From NCBI GenBank assembly GCA_021018815.1, contig JAITYX010000087.1, positions 1-64,000 of the forward strand: 64,000 bases of DNA. The letters run 5' to 3'. This document shows, in pieces, positions 46,561 through 58,331 of the stretch. The DNA comes from Talinum fruticosum. Its lineage: Eukaryota > Streptophyta > Magnoliopsida > Caryophyllales > Talinaceae. Position 1 is the first letter of the stretch. Each line of letters begins with the position of its first letter. The translations under genes and the position numbers were made by a program. The notes beneath the pieces were generated by a model. That model had not been told where the DNA came from. It ran no database searches and saw only the letters and a program-made list of their open reading frames with translations.

Positions 46561-48654
46561 CATGCTATGTTATTTATTCCCATCTCTTAGAAAACTAAAA
46601 ATAAACCTCCCATATCCAGATCCTCCGCAACGAAAATGATTTTCGTCTTTGATTGAAACGAAATTTCAGTTTCGTTTCAATTTTCGTCTCTAGCTCTAAA
46701 TGGTTAGAATGCCTCAACAAGGAGTCTAAGACATTTTCCCTCGCTTTATAACGCGCTGTACCCTGCGGTCTTCGGCCCTAAAGCCTCACGGCCACCGACC
46801 ACTCGGTGTCGGCCGAAACCAACACCTAGCGGTCTTCACAATGTGTAGGAGAAGAGCTCATTCCGCCAGGAGGTCAAAAACCATAAAACTTATCCAAGAC
46901 AACACAAACTTTTCTTTTCTAGGTTTGTATTTATGGATTAAAATTTAAAATTTTAATTTATGGGAAATTTGATTTCTACAATTGTATCACCAAGGATGAT
47001 TAGAGATTGTTTGAATCACATGTCACCCCTCTAGAGCACATGGTAATGCCTTTTATTTGGATGCACATAAGGAATGAAAAACAAATAAAATGAAATGTAA
47101 TGATGGTCGCGCCCTAATTTGGGAAGCATGCGAAGCTCGAATGTGGAAAAGAAACGACGATTGAGCGAGCTAGGACGAGTGCAAACCAAGTAAGTCATGT
47201 GGATCGAAGTCATCATCATCAACTCGTTGGAGGATTCGTGATTAAAAGTTGGGATGAGAGCTTTATTCAAGTTGGGCTAGTGAAGCTCTCAAGTCCAGAA
47301 TAAGTCTCAACGGCTACTCTACCTTGTCGAGTAGAAATAGAAGCCTCACCTTTCCCTTGTACAAATTCTCTCACACTCACCCTCACCTGTTCCTCTTAGT
47401 AATTCAACTCATAATTAATTATGCTTAAAAGCTAGTGTTACTAATGAATCATGGACATGATAAACCGAATTGTCACTCCCTAAATCGGTGGTGGTTTAGA
47501 AAAAAGATCACCCCCACGATAAGGTGCATGAGTCCTCACTTCTTTATGGGGGTAGGGGGATATCTCTCGCTGCTCCCCACTAAGCTAGCCCTCTTTCTTT
47601 CTCCTCTTTTTGACCATTTACCCTTGGTTGTTTAGGTGTTCTCCTCCTCTTCGGCGGTTCTTCCGAAAAACCGTTGTCATATGTTAACCTATTACTACGA
47701 CTCTCGACAAGATAAAAACATCCTAATATGTCAAGTATTTCTAGAAGAGTGAAAGTTTCAAAATAGAAAAATGATCCAACTCGAATCGAAAAGGAGTTGT
47801 TACAAATACGAAAGTCATGCTTAGGTCTTTGGCTCAAAAAGTAGTCCATCCCACTTGCTCCTACATACACTTGCCTCATTAGGGGCTTCCGTGCCGGTGT
47901 ACATCACACAAAACTTGAGAAGGACTCGACCAAGAGTACAATCCCAAGTGGTATTTCGTTTATTCTAGCAGACGTCTTGAATTGTGTGGCTTGGTTGACT
48001 CGCTGAGAGCAAACCGTTGCATTTTGGCAATTTAAGCTTAAAAATGTGGATATGAGTTAATTAAAAGCTTAGAATGACTTAGAATCAAAACTATAGAGAG
48101 ATGAAGAGTTATACTCGATTACTTTTAATTTTATAGCAAAATTATTCAAACATACACTCAATTGATGTACGTGAAAATATAACGAGGGATTTTCACCAAT
48201 TATCCGACATCTAAAAGCAGTTAGACCGGGCGATCATCGTAAGAGCTACATGGATTTGAAGGCTAGTCGGGCGGGGAGAAATTAAAAATGATTGCATTTT
48301 TCTCCACAACACCGAAAGCAATAAATAAAGGCAAATACAACTTTCCAGATTTGCATTCCCTCCCCACCCCCAACTACACAAAAAAGGAGAAAAAGATGAA
48401 GGCTCGCTGCGCACTCATGGCAAGCCCATCAAAAGATGAGCCCCACCCTTCTACGGAGTTACCAGTTACATAAAAGAATGCTTGATTATCCTTTCCTTCA
48501 AGTGACTATTCCTTTAAGCCAATTTTAGTTCTTAATGGGTGGCTGTATCTCGCAACTTCTTCTCATAACTTGCTACCGTTTGAGAGGTTCAACCTCTAAT
48601 TTTATTTTCTTTTTATGGCAAATCTCTAATTTTATAACCATTAAAAAATAATTT
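46561..48654. other. Unassigned intergenic sequence
   Basis: No gene supported. It includes a strong hairpin, ATTGAAACGAAA / TTTCGTTTCAAT (46652-46681, 6-base loop), and a GC-richer stretch at 46740-46870. 47880-48230 resembles LTR or leader sequence of a retroelement but cannot be assigned to a family. Confidence 0.4.
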
Positions 48655-48745
48655 TTAAGCTTATGACGATTTCTTTGACAAATATGCTAGAATTGTTCCC
48701 AAGTCTAGAAAGAACTTTTCTATGACTCGGATGAACAAATTATTG
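48655..48745 (+). repeat. Short fragment of the SIRE env-like ORF
   Basis: The text TATGACGATTTCTTTGACAA and the following AGAAAGAACTTTTCTATGACTC align with the env-like ORF around 5990-6055 (copy A1) and 56665-56730 (copy A2), encoding DDFFDKYA-like residues. Only about 90 bp is recognisable. Confidence 0.45.
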
Positions 48746-48797
48746 TTCAATACGGATCAAAAGGATTAAGTTGTTCAATGGAAGGAGAGAAAGCTTT

Positions 48798-49184
48798 TCA
48801 GGTGAACATCAATATGCATGAAACCCGCAAATGCCTGTTGAAGCTAACCAATAGGAATCCAGGAATAGTGTCCTCCTCCATCACGTTACTAACACCAGTC
48901 GGGCCCCGAGCCATAAGTTGGTGGCCACCGAGAAAAACAACATTCCCAGCAGAAAAAGCTAGTGTCTCCGATCCCGTGCATGTTTGAGTCCTTGACAACG
49001 TGCTCCTTGCTTCCACTTTAAAAGAAACCGGAGCTTTTAGTAAAAGACAAATTTGAAGAGGATACTTACGAATTTGAAAAGGCTTGTAGTGATTACGGAT
49101 ATTCATTCCTAAACTATTGTTCTTATCCCGCTCACCAAACAGGTCATAATCCGCCCCAAGTCTTGTTCTTATCATGCTCACCAA
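48798..49184 (-). other. Unrecognised open reading frame (128 codons)
   Basis: An open frame on the minus strand with protein-like text (for example GNVVFLGGHQLMARGPTGVS and NVMEEDTIPGFLLVSFNRH). I do not recognise a family, and no splice sites or partner exons are evident. It could be a displaced exon, a transposon-captured fragment or chance. Confidence 0.2.
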
Positions 49185-50481
49185 ACAAATTCAGGACACT
49201 ACTATATCCACTGAATCGTTTAAGAAAAGAAAGATAGTTGAGGATGGAGAGGAGTTTTCTTCCCATCCCACCCCATGATTCATCCATGTTTAGAACTTCT
49301 TTCCACCTTCGGTAGCCCCAGATTAGCTATACCAATTATTGGGATGTTGGTTCATTACTTTTATCTCCCCTCCTCTGTTTTCCCTTTTATTGAAGCAAAT
49401 GCCTGCTTTATAGCATTATGTTGTGCATTGCTTCGTAGGGTTCGAGGATGGACGTTTGCTACAAGTGATAGGAAGGTGTTTCTATACAAGCTTGTATCTT
49501 TATTATTACGAAATAAGGGCGTTGACATGTTCTATTGTTGATTTACTTCGCATCTCTTCTTCATTTGCTCTTTTATTTGGTTTTACTTTCCCCATTTGGT
49601 TTTTTTTATATGGTTAGTTCATATTATTCAGTAATTATCTACTACTGGTTTTGTGCTAATTATTTGCTCATGTTAGTAGTTAAGGTGTACTGCAAAATTG
49701 TAAAATTGCTCTGTTGTTTACTCGACCTGCATAATCTCTTCATAGTTTATATGGTTTCTCCCAATGGATTTTCCATACTAGGTTGTGTTTGGTTTGGAGA
49801 GAGTATGAATGAAACATTTATTCCAATTTATAAATAGTAACACAAAGAAATCCGTTTGATATGCATTTCTTTCTGTTGCCAGTGTTATCAAAACCAAGGA
49901 TGAGTTATTTTTACAGAACTTAAATGTTCTTTTACAACCATTGTTTTAGCCAAGATGTATGGATTTTATTATCAAGTATGCTTATTATTTTATAAGACTT
50001 TGTACTCATTTATGTAAGTGGAATTTTTCTAAATTGCTAAGAATTTTCTACAGGTTTGCTGTAGGTTATTGTACTTTCTATTTGCATTTATTTTTGATCC
50101 AGATTCATGTTGTTCGGTGTGATGAACATTGTTGCAAAATGTTTACTCATTGAAACTTGTCAAACAATATTCTGATTAAGGCCTTTTCATCTAGCCTTAT
50201 AGATGACAAAGTCTACTGGAATTTTTTTCTCTTCTGGTGAGTGAGGTTACATCTTTGAATGTAACTTCTAAGGCTATTTTCTTACTAATCCTGTTGGGAA
50301 TGACTTTTGTTATAGAAGTGTAGTATATTTCTCAACGGTGTGTAAGGTCACAATTTTGATTGTAATCTTCAAGGCTGCCAACTGGACTAAACCTTATGGG
50401 GATGAACAAAATGACATATTTTTAGAATAACCTTTTGGCTTACGGAACTAATAATAGAACTCTCACATTTCACATAGATTT
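49185..50481. other. AT-rich intergenic sequence
   Basis: No supported gene. Short T-rich ORFs (49535-49837, 49959-50153) are low-complexity reads. 50200-50400 has two similar phrases around GTGAGGTTACA and GTAAGGTCACA with TTTGAATGTAA / TTTTGATTGTAA, a possible old duplication. Confidence 0.5.
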
Positions 50482-53139
50482 ATGAAAATTATTAGTTGTA
50501 ATGAACAAGGGGCCAAAAGGCAAAAAATAATGCTAAGATCAAATATATTAAGAATACTTATAGACCTAATATTGAAACAATGGTTAATGAAATGAAGGCG
50601 GAGATGATAATCAAACAGTTTAACTTTGATATGTCCATAAAAGTGGCTCCAGTTAACCACTTAGGATTTGGGCCCTTGGGATACTCAAAATATTTCAGTT
50701 CATTTGCTAGCGTCTGACCAAAGAATTCATTTATATGTCAAAGAGAAGCATAATAGTATGGAAACTATTGTGTCTGGCATCTTTGGTCCTGCCTTAGAAT
50801 TGTAGAAAGATGCTTTTGGAATAAACTACCATTACTTAATCATGTTTTCCAGCTTTCATGGTGTATTATAGGTGATTTTAACGAATTGCTTCATTTGGAT
50901 GAGAAAATTGGAAGAACTTCTATTAATCAGGAGAAGACTATTAGATTGCATTAGTTCATAAGTAGTATTCAAGGTGAGTGTCTTACCCTAGTAAGAAAGA
51001 CAATTCACTTGGAAAAACAAATTTAAAGGTCACTTTATATTTGAAAGGTTTGATTGAGTAGTGGTTAGAAATAATTGAAACAATACCTATCCTTCTGCTA
51101 AAGTCTTACATGACCCACTTTCTGTTTTAGACTATTGTTTTTTGTTACTAGATACTAATCCTAACTCGCCTTCTGCAAAGAATAAAAGCTTCGCTTTCAT
51201 GAAAATTGGGGTTTATACTCTAAAGTACTGAGTATGGTCAAAATGGGATGGCAAAATCTAATTATTGGTACTAAAGTGTACCAATCGGTTACTAAGTTTA
51301 AACGATTGAAAGTAGAATTGTGAAATTAGAGTAGAGAAACATTCTCTAATTTTAAATGTCAAATTACAAAATAATTCGATAAGCTAAAGTATGCTAAAGA
51401 ATGTCTTTTGAATGATCCAATGAGCCATAGATTTAATCAATGGCATGAAAGGCTTGTAAAATAATTCGCAGGAAAATATAATAGGAAAAAGTGGCTCACA
51501 CAAGGAGACCGAAATACTCGTTTCTTTAATAGGGCTATTAACTATAGAAAAAACAAAAGAATCATTCTAAGAATTAAGGGCCTGTTTAAACTTACATACA
51601 AAACACATATAAACAGACACAAATAGAAACGAACATAAACGATACATAAACGAACAAAAATGAGTTGTTAAATAAAAAATATATACGAATGAATATAAAA
51701 AACAGAAACGAACATAAATGAACATAAACAAACATAAAAGAACATACACGAGCATAAAACATAAATAGATTCTATTTTTCATATTAAGTCATCATGCCCT
51801 AATGACCCTTCGGGTGTTAGGATTGAGGATATTATGCAAATCCAAAATACATTTGTTAAAGATTTCAATGATAGATTCACGACCTCTAAAGACTGATTTA
51901 GGTATGCAAAAATGATCCTAAAAAGAATTAGTGATTCTCAAAGTGTTGAGCTTGTACGTCCCATTACAAATGGAGAAATTCATCAAGTAATATGTCGGAT
52001 GGATTCTTCTAAGGCACCAAGGCCAGTGGTTTTGGTGCTTCTTTCTTTCAAAACTATTGGAATTAATAGGGCCTTCAATCCGTGATGCAGTTCATGAATT
52101 TTTCAAAAAATGAAAAATCTTTAAAGAAATCAACCATACGTTTATAACTCTTATACCTTTGTTGCTAATCATAACTTACGAGTCACTATAGACCTATTAG
52201 TTTATGCAACACCTTGTATAAGATTATTTTTAAAGTTATGGTTAATAGGTTAAAACCTTGTTTAGAATATCTTATCGAGTCCATTACAAAGTCTAGGAAG
52301 ACAAATATAGAATAGCATTTTTCTTGTCCGTGAGGTTCTTAACAAGTTTAAAAATACAAAAGGAAAAAAAAATCTTAGATAGCCTTAAAACTAGATATGG
52401 GAAAGGCATATGACAGAGTAGAGTGCAATTTCATTCTACAATGTCTCAATTAGCTTAGATTTCCCCTTATGCATCCAATGGGTGCAACGAGTGCATTTCA
52501 ATAGTTTCTTTAATTATTAATGACCAACCTTGTGGTTTCATTAAACGAAGTAGGGGATTAAGATAGGGTAACCCTCTATCACCCTATCATTTCCTTATTT
52601 GTGTGGAAATTCTTACTTATGACTTAGTATTTCTTGTCGACAATAAGAAAAATGTTATTGGAATTAATATTTGCCCTTGAGGAATGCAAATTTCTTGTCT
52701 CCTTTTGCAAATGATAGTTTAATGTTTCGTAAAGCTAAAACAAAGTCTCTTCATCCTCTCAAAAATGTTTTAGACAGATTTTGTGCATTATCCGGGAAAA
52801 TGGTGAATTATCGTAAATCTGCTATGATTTTCTCATAAAAATTTAGTTACTAGCGTTTTTCACATACTAGTAACAGATTCTTTGGGCAAATATTTAGATT
52901 GCTCAACGAGTCCGGGACAGGAAAAAGTTGCCTTTTTTTCTCCTCTCGTACTCGAATTAGCAAATAGTAAATTATCAAGTTGGAAAGTCGACACACTTTC
53001 TAAAGCTAAAAGATCGGTACTTATCCAAGTCCACTCTAAAATCGTTGCCAACTCATACAATGCAATGTTTTTCAAATGCCTAAATCTACGTGTCATCAAC
53101 TAGATAAAATTAATATAGGCTTCTTCTACAACTCGACTA
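50482..53139 (+). pseudogene. LINE ORF2, endonuclease and reverse transcriptase part
   Basis: The APE-type endonuclease has MKIIS start, IIGDFNELLHLDEKIGR (50867-50920) with the catalytic Asp-Phe-Asn, and a decayed C-terminal part. RT follows: NRKKWLTQGDRNTRFFNRAI (about 51480-51540), MGKAYDRVE (about 52396-52425), IINDQPCGFIKRSRGLR (about 52515-52565). The catalytic loop reads LLFANDSLMF (about 52700-52730), that is FAND where F/YADD is required, so it is catalytically dead. The frame 52882-53103 holds thumb text SWKVDTLSKAKRSVLIQVHS. An AACATAAA-type insertion interrupts it at 51580-51775. Confidence 0.85.
51580..51775. repeat. AACGAACATAAA-repeat insertion inside the LINE
   Basis: About 195 bp of repeated CGAACATAAA / GAACATAAAC phrases. 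LINE coding text is normal on both sides (NYRKNKRIILRIK before, IMQIQNTFVKDFNDRFTTSK after). It looks like the subterminal repeat zone of a small hAT-type element, but no clean inverted tips or duplication are visible. Confidence 0.55.
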
Positions 53140-53144
53140 CAACT

Positions 53145-54714
53145 TGAAGACTCGGACACTCTGCTCAATACTTTTACGAGTTGTATAAAAGGAATCGGTA
53201 TAACAATCTCGTACTTATAAAGTTTTGATTCCAAGGCATTCTCTCGTATCTTAGAAACTTTTTCGAGTTATATGGTATCTTCTCTAAGTGATATAGTTTT
53301 TACCTTGTGTATTTCTTGCTTTTCCTTGAGTGACTCGAAACCCGATACTTTGTTCCGAGTCCCTCATCACTCGATTTACCGCATGTTGAATAAGATTAGT
53401 ATTTCATCTTTTCTTACTCGGATCGACTTACGGCTATACGCTCTATTTAATTTTAGTCGAGTGCTTCTAGTCTGTTTCATGCTTAGTCTATATCAAGTTA
53501 TTTCACTCGATATTCTTTACTTAACTTGATTCTTCGCTTAGACTAAGTCGAAGGAATTCCGAATATCATGGATATTGGACTCGGAAAATTCCATTTCGTT
53601 TCGACTCGGATAATTAGTTGTTTAATTATCATAATTATTCTATTATCTCGTGTCTAATCTTGGACCAAAGTATTTTATACTTTGAGAACCAAAATTGATT
53701 TACTTTTGTAGGTTATTCAAACGAGGATACACTTTTCAAACTACAAAAGTAATCGGCTTCAAAACATCAAATCACCAGCAGACATGGCTTTTCACCTTCT
53801 CTCGCTCCAGGTCCCGAGAAGATTGTGTCGAGGCATGTCTGTTTCCAAATCTGGAAAGCTGGAACGCTAAGCTTAACGGTGGTTTCCACCTTATCTTTCA
53901 AGACACCGCCAATAGTTTTGGGACTTCCAAGAGAGTTAAACCGTTGTCCAACGTTCACATTACAACGGATACTTTCCGAGTGACTCGGAAAGACCTTGTC
54001 AACGGTCACAAAAGACTCTCGGTCGGCAGGTGAAGATAACGGCTACTCTGTCTAGTCATCTATAAATAGAAGCCACCTCACAAGACATGAGGATTGCCGA
54101 ACATATTGTTTATACACGTACTTGAACAAAGTCATTGTATTTATTCTCAATCTTCTACTTACTAACTCCTACTTTGTAAATCTTTACTTTACGAGTTGTA
54201 AGGTCTTGTACTCGATTACAAACACCTTCTTACTTTCTCTGTAAGGTCCCTTGACTAAGCTGTAAGGGTTAACTCAGCTTAGTTGTCCCTAAGCTGTAAG
54301 GGTTATCTCGGCTAGGAAGTATCGAATAAGGGAATTTCGAGTCCGGGAAAACTTGCAAAGAGTTGTCTAAGGGAGCAACTCGGGTTCGATCGGTTCACGG
54401 TATTTTGTGGACTCAAAATAGTGGATTTGACTTCATGCTTGGATTAGCACGGTCCGTGGTTTTCCGCCCAGGAGGGTTTCCACGTAATCTCTAAGTGTTA
54501 TCTTTCCGAGTTCATTCTAGACTCGGACAGGTTTTATAGCTCCTGCTTAACTTGCTTACTTATTCGTGATAGCATTTACGAGTCCATACTTTTCCGACCT
54601 CGCTGATTGACTCGGAACTCGTCTCTGTCTCTTCTTTGGCAAAAGAGCTAACGTTTCCACGAAAAACTTCCATCACCCTATTCACCCCCTTCTAGGGTGA
54701 CTCGGACTCTCCCC
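53145..54714 (+). repeat. 5' LTR of SIRE copy A2 (3' tip deleted)
   Basis: Begins TGAAGACTCGG right after CAACT. It aligns with the 3' LTR to the CTCCCC before the expected tip and then jumps into pol. TATAAATA is at 54061-54068. Confidence 0.94.
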
Positions 54715-54732
54715 GATTTCAAAAGAGGTCAT

Positions 54733-55658
54733 TTTTGGTGCTACTAATGAATTTACGTGCCGAGAATTTTCGAGTTGATGAGTCGGGAATTCCAAATGAG
54801 TATGATGGGAGAACTCAATTTCTTCCTTGGTTTACAAATCAAACAAGACAAAGATGGGATCTATGTCCATCAATCTAAGTATACCAAGGAGCTGCTGAAG
54901 AAATACAAACTTCAAGATGTAAAACACGCATCTACACCTATGAGCGACGAGTATAAAGCTTGACTCGGATGAGAAAGGTAAAGCAATAGATCGAAACTCT
55001 ATCGAGGTATGATTGGATCTTTGCTTATATCTTACTTCCAGCCGGCCGGATATAATGTTCGAGTGTGTGTCTATGCGCAAGATTTCAAGCTAATCCAAAA
55101 GAATCACATCTCACTTGCGGTGAAGAGAATATTCAAATATCTTGCAGGTACTCGGAATTTAGGTCTATGGTATTCCGGAGACTCGAAGCCGACTCTCACT
55201 TGGATACTCGGACGCAGACTACGCTGGATACAAAGTTGATCGAAAGAGCACTTACGAAGCTTGCCAATTTCAGGTCAATCCCTAATATCTTGGCGCTCAA
55301 AGAAGCGTAACTCGGTAGCTCTATCAGCTGCTAAAGCTGAGTATATTGCAGTTGGAGCTCGTTGCGCTAAGATACTATGGATAAAGCAACACTTGAGAGA
55401 TCTTGGACTGTCCTTCAAATCGGTTCCAATCAAGTGTGACAATCGAGTGCAATCAGTATCACCAAGAATCCAGTCCAACATTCGAAGACAAAGCATATCG
55501 ATGTCGGATATGACTTCCTACGAGACCACTATGAAAAAGGTGATATTGAACTTGAGTTCATTCCTACTAATCTTCAATTAGCTGATATCTTTACTAAGCC
55601 TCTTGGTGAAGATCAATTTTGTTTCATTCGGAATGAGCTTGGTATGTTAAATGCATAA
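54733..55658 (+). pseudogene. C-terminal reverse transcriptase and RNase H, SIRE copy A2
   Basis: Begins VIFGATNEFTCREFS, the residues that directly follow YVDD in this family, so the deletion cut through or next to the RT active site. Then come SMMGELNFFLGLQIKQDKDG (about 54795-54860), SAAKAEYIAVGARCAKILW (about 55325-55380), KCDN and ADIFTKPLGEDQF, ending LGMLNA and a stop. Frameshifts sit near 54960, 55010, 55065, 55260 and 55440, several at CG sites. Confidence 0.88.
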
Positions 55659-56037
55659 CTGTGTGATTTTTTTCGTGCTATGTGTTTTTACCTTTAATAA
55701 CCATTAGCTCGGTTGATTCGATGATACTTGGGTTAATAGTTATTTCCTGTTTCGAGTCACTCGAAACCATTCCGAGTCATACTCGGACGTAGAGAAAAAT
55801 TTGGACTTCAAATTTTACGAAACCATCTCTAGAGTAGTGGAGAGTTTCGAATATATTTTCAAAATCTTTTCTCTCTCTCTCTCTAGCGCTGTGATCGGAC
55901 GTTAGCCGTAGATTTCTAACCACTGAAATCTTAACCGTTGAAGAAAAGAACCGTCACACCGGTCTACGATGACTGATGGACAAGCCGAGTCGAATGGAGT
56001 TATACTTAACGAATAGTTGACGAGCGCGTATTTTTTC

Positions 56038-56045
56038 TATAAATA
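56038..56045 (+). promoter_or_regulatory. Putative internal TATA box upstream of the env-like ORF, copy A2
   Basis: An exact TATAAATA lies 244 bp before the env-like ATG at 56282, matching copy A1 (5367; 243 bp). It is followed by a CT-rich leader (about 56075-56095). Confidence 0.45.
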
Positions 56046-56281
56046 GCGTCTATTCATCTTCATCTCGGTATTCTACATTTCATCTCTCTCTCAAAAGAAA
56101 CTTTTCGCGGAAGCTTTCTACGTGAACAGTGATCTTTGAAGCTCTTCAAGCGTCGTAAAGGCCATCTCAAGTAAGTTTCAATTGCTCTCATCTCGCTCTT
56201 CTACTCTTTTTCATTTGCTCTCATCTACCTCTTCCTCTCTTTTCTTACTCAAAAGTTTCATCTTTCCTTCCTCTTCTCAAA

Positions 56282-57690
56282 ATGACTAAGAGAGGTAACC
56301 ATCCCGACTTCCGAGTCTCCTCCTCCGCCAAAAAGCCTCGCACCAAAACTCCGAAAGCTCAACCCCTCCAAACCCATTGTCACCCGAGCACCTCGCTGCT
56401 GGACGACAAATTCTTTCCTACAACCAAATTTTCTTGGTTGGCTCACATACAAACCACGGGGCATACAACTTTCTGTAGCTTCGGTGAGTTCATCTATCCC
56501 AAACTCGTTTCGAGTTCCACACTCACCTCACCCACTCGAAGGTGTCCTAACCTCCGGGGTTCAAAATGTCACCGTCCGCATCAAGACCTCTCTCCTCCAC
56601 CGCTTGTTCAAGGTCTCCTCTCTCTTCTTGAACAGCAACCCCATTCCTTTCACTTGAAGTCGCCGATGACTTCTTTGAAAAGTACGCGAAAGAGTTTCTG
56701 AGTCATGGAAAAACTTTTCGGTGACTCGGTTGAAGTCGAAGCACGTCTTACGTAGCTTTCTGCGATGAGAACCTTTTTCTCTCGGCATTCTAGCAAGGAG
56801 AACCCCAACTCCAAGCACCTCAAAGCTCTTTTTGACATTCTTGAGGGCTACGAAGTAGACCTCTTCCCCTCCATAATTGAGCGAGATGGCCGCTGCGCGG
56901 CTCAACTTCAAACCAAGAAGAACACTTCTCTTCCTTTCGGTGCTCTTCTCACCCTTGTCTTCAAACAATTCCAAGTTCCTCTCCTCTCGGACCCAAACGC
57001 CGTGTGCCGAGGCTGCCGTTGTTGTTGGCAAAAGGAACTTCGAGGGTACGAATACCGGGAAGCCGAACTCGGCGTGCTGGGTGCATAACTCGGAGCCGAG
57101 GCCTCCTTCTCCGCCTTAGACTCGAGAAATCAACCCCTCTCTCTCTCCCTCTCCACTTGTTGGTGCCTCCACCTCAGGTGCCTCCAAATCTCTCTCTGCT
57201 CTTTTGTCCCCGTTTTTATGGACAAAATCGGCTCTGTGTCCTCTGTTTTCCAGGACACGCTCCGGTCTTTCAAACTTGTCTTCCAAAATATGAACATCAA
57301 CCAAAAGACCGCCCAATCCCAAATCCGAGAGCAACGAGTCTCTAGTTATTGAGATGAGGGAGCTGGTGAAAGAGCGAAGGAAGCTGGTCGAACTCCTCGG
57401 AGAAAGAAGGTCCAAGGCGGCTCGGGACCATGGTGACTCGGACGCGTGTGAAGCGTCTTCGAGCCCGAGTCCGACCTCCTCGGACAGCGGGGAAGAAGCG
57501 GAAGAAGAAGAAGTTGCGAGATGCAGAAGCGGCAGACGCCGAGGAGCTCGTGGTCGAGGCGGCTCCATCCGGGCAAGGGAGGAACACAAGGAAGAAGCAG
57601 TGGGAGCTGCTAAGGGTCGACTGCTCCACGAGCTCAAATAGCGAGTACTCGGCTCGGACAGCGATGCTGGGTGGGTCGAAGACCTAGGCT
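56282..57690 (+). pseudogene. Env-like extra ORF of SIRE copy A2
   Basis: Starts MTKRGNHPDFRVSSSAKKPR, then LLDDKFFPTTKFSWLAHIQT, as in copy A1 (about 75% similar by eye over the first 120 residues). The middle frame 56765-57088 reads HSSKENPNSKHLKALFDILE and EVDLFPSIIERDG. A charged Arg/Glu/Ser region spans 57350-57620. The frame changes near 56530, 56760, 57090 and 57350. No function is established for this protein class in plants. Confidence 0.72.
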
Positions 57691-58319
57691 GCACCGGCGG
57701 GTCGGGCGAGCAGCCCCTCCAGCCTACCGAGGTTCAAGGGAAGAACCCCTCGATCCACTCGTTACGGGACAACCACTCGGAGCCGAGCCCTTGACGACCA
57801 TACCGGTTCTCCCTCCGCCGCGCTCAAGCACATCGTCAAGATCCTACCGGCGCGGCGTACCTCCAACCCCTCCGCTTCCACTCGAAATCCCCTCTCCCTC
57901 GTAGGCGCCATGCATGGTGTCACAATGCCAAAGTCTGCCATATTCTTCTTCTTTACGAGAGTTTTCTACTTCTTTCTTTTGTCTAGACATCTAAGTTGTA
58001 CTAATTGTTCTTTTCTTCCCTTCTTTTTGTTTTTTCTTTTTCTTTGAAAGGCAAGGGGGAGAAATAGAGTCGGAAAAACTTGTTGTCTTGTTTAGGGGAG
58101 CCCTCCCTCTCTACTTGTGTACTCTTTTTATGTTCAATGAATTAATGATTTACGTGTTTACAATCTTTACGAGTTAACATTATTTCATTGTTAAGCATAC
58201 TTTACTTTATGCTCCGATACATTAAGTATGTCTTACTCATCTCATTTCATGCGTAACTATTCGGAATCACATCTTTTTCACTAACAAAGTTTCTGTCTAA
58301 GTATGGAATGTCTTTCATC

Positions 58320-58330
58320 AAAAGGGGAGA
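58320..58330 (+). other. Polypurine tract of SIRE copy A2
   Basis: AAAAGGGGAGA immediately before the 3' LTR, as in copy A1. Confidence 0.85.
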
Positions 58331-58331
58331 T

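Noticed and set aside
49535..50153. Hydrophobic ORFs as membrane proteins
   Set aside because: T-rich low-complexity DNA gives Phe/Leu/Tyr-rich reads in any frame, and no family is recognisable.
57116..57694. 192-codon minus-strand ORF in copy A2
   Set aside because: Antisense of the env-like ORF. The equivalent region of copy A1 does not keep the same protein.
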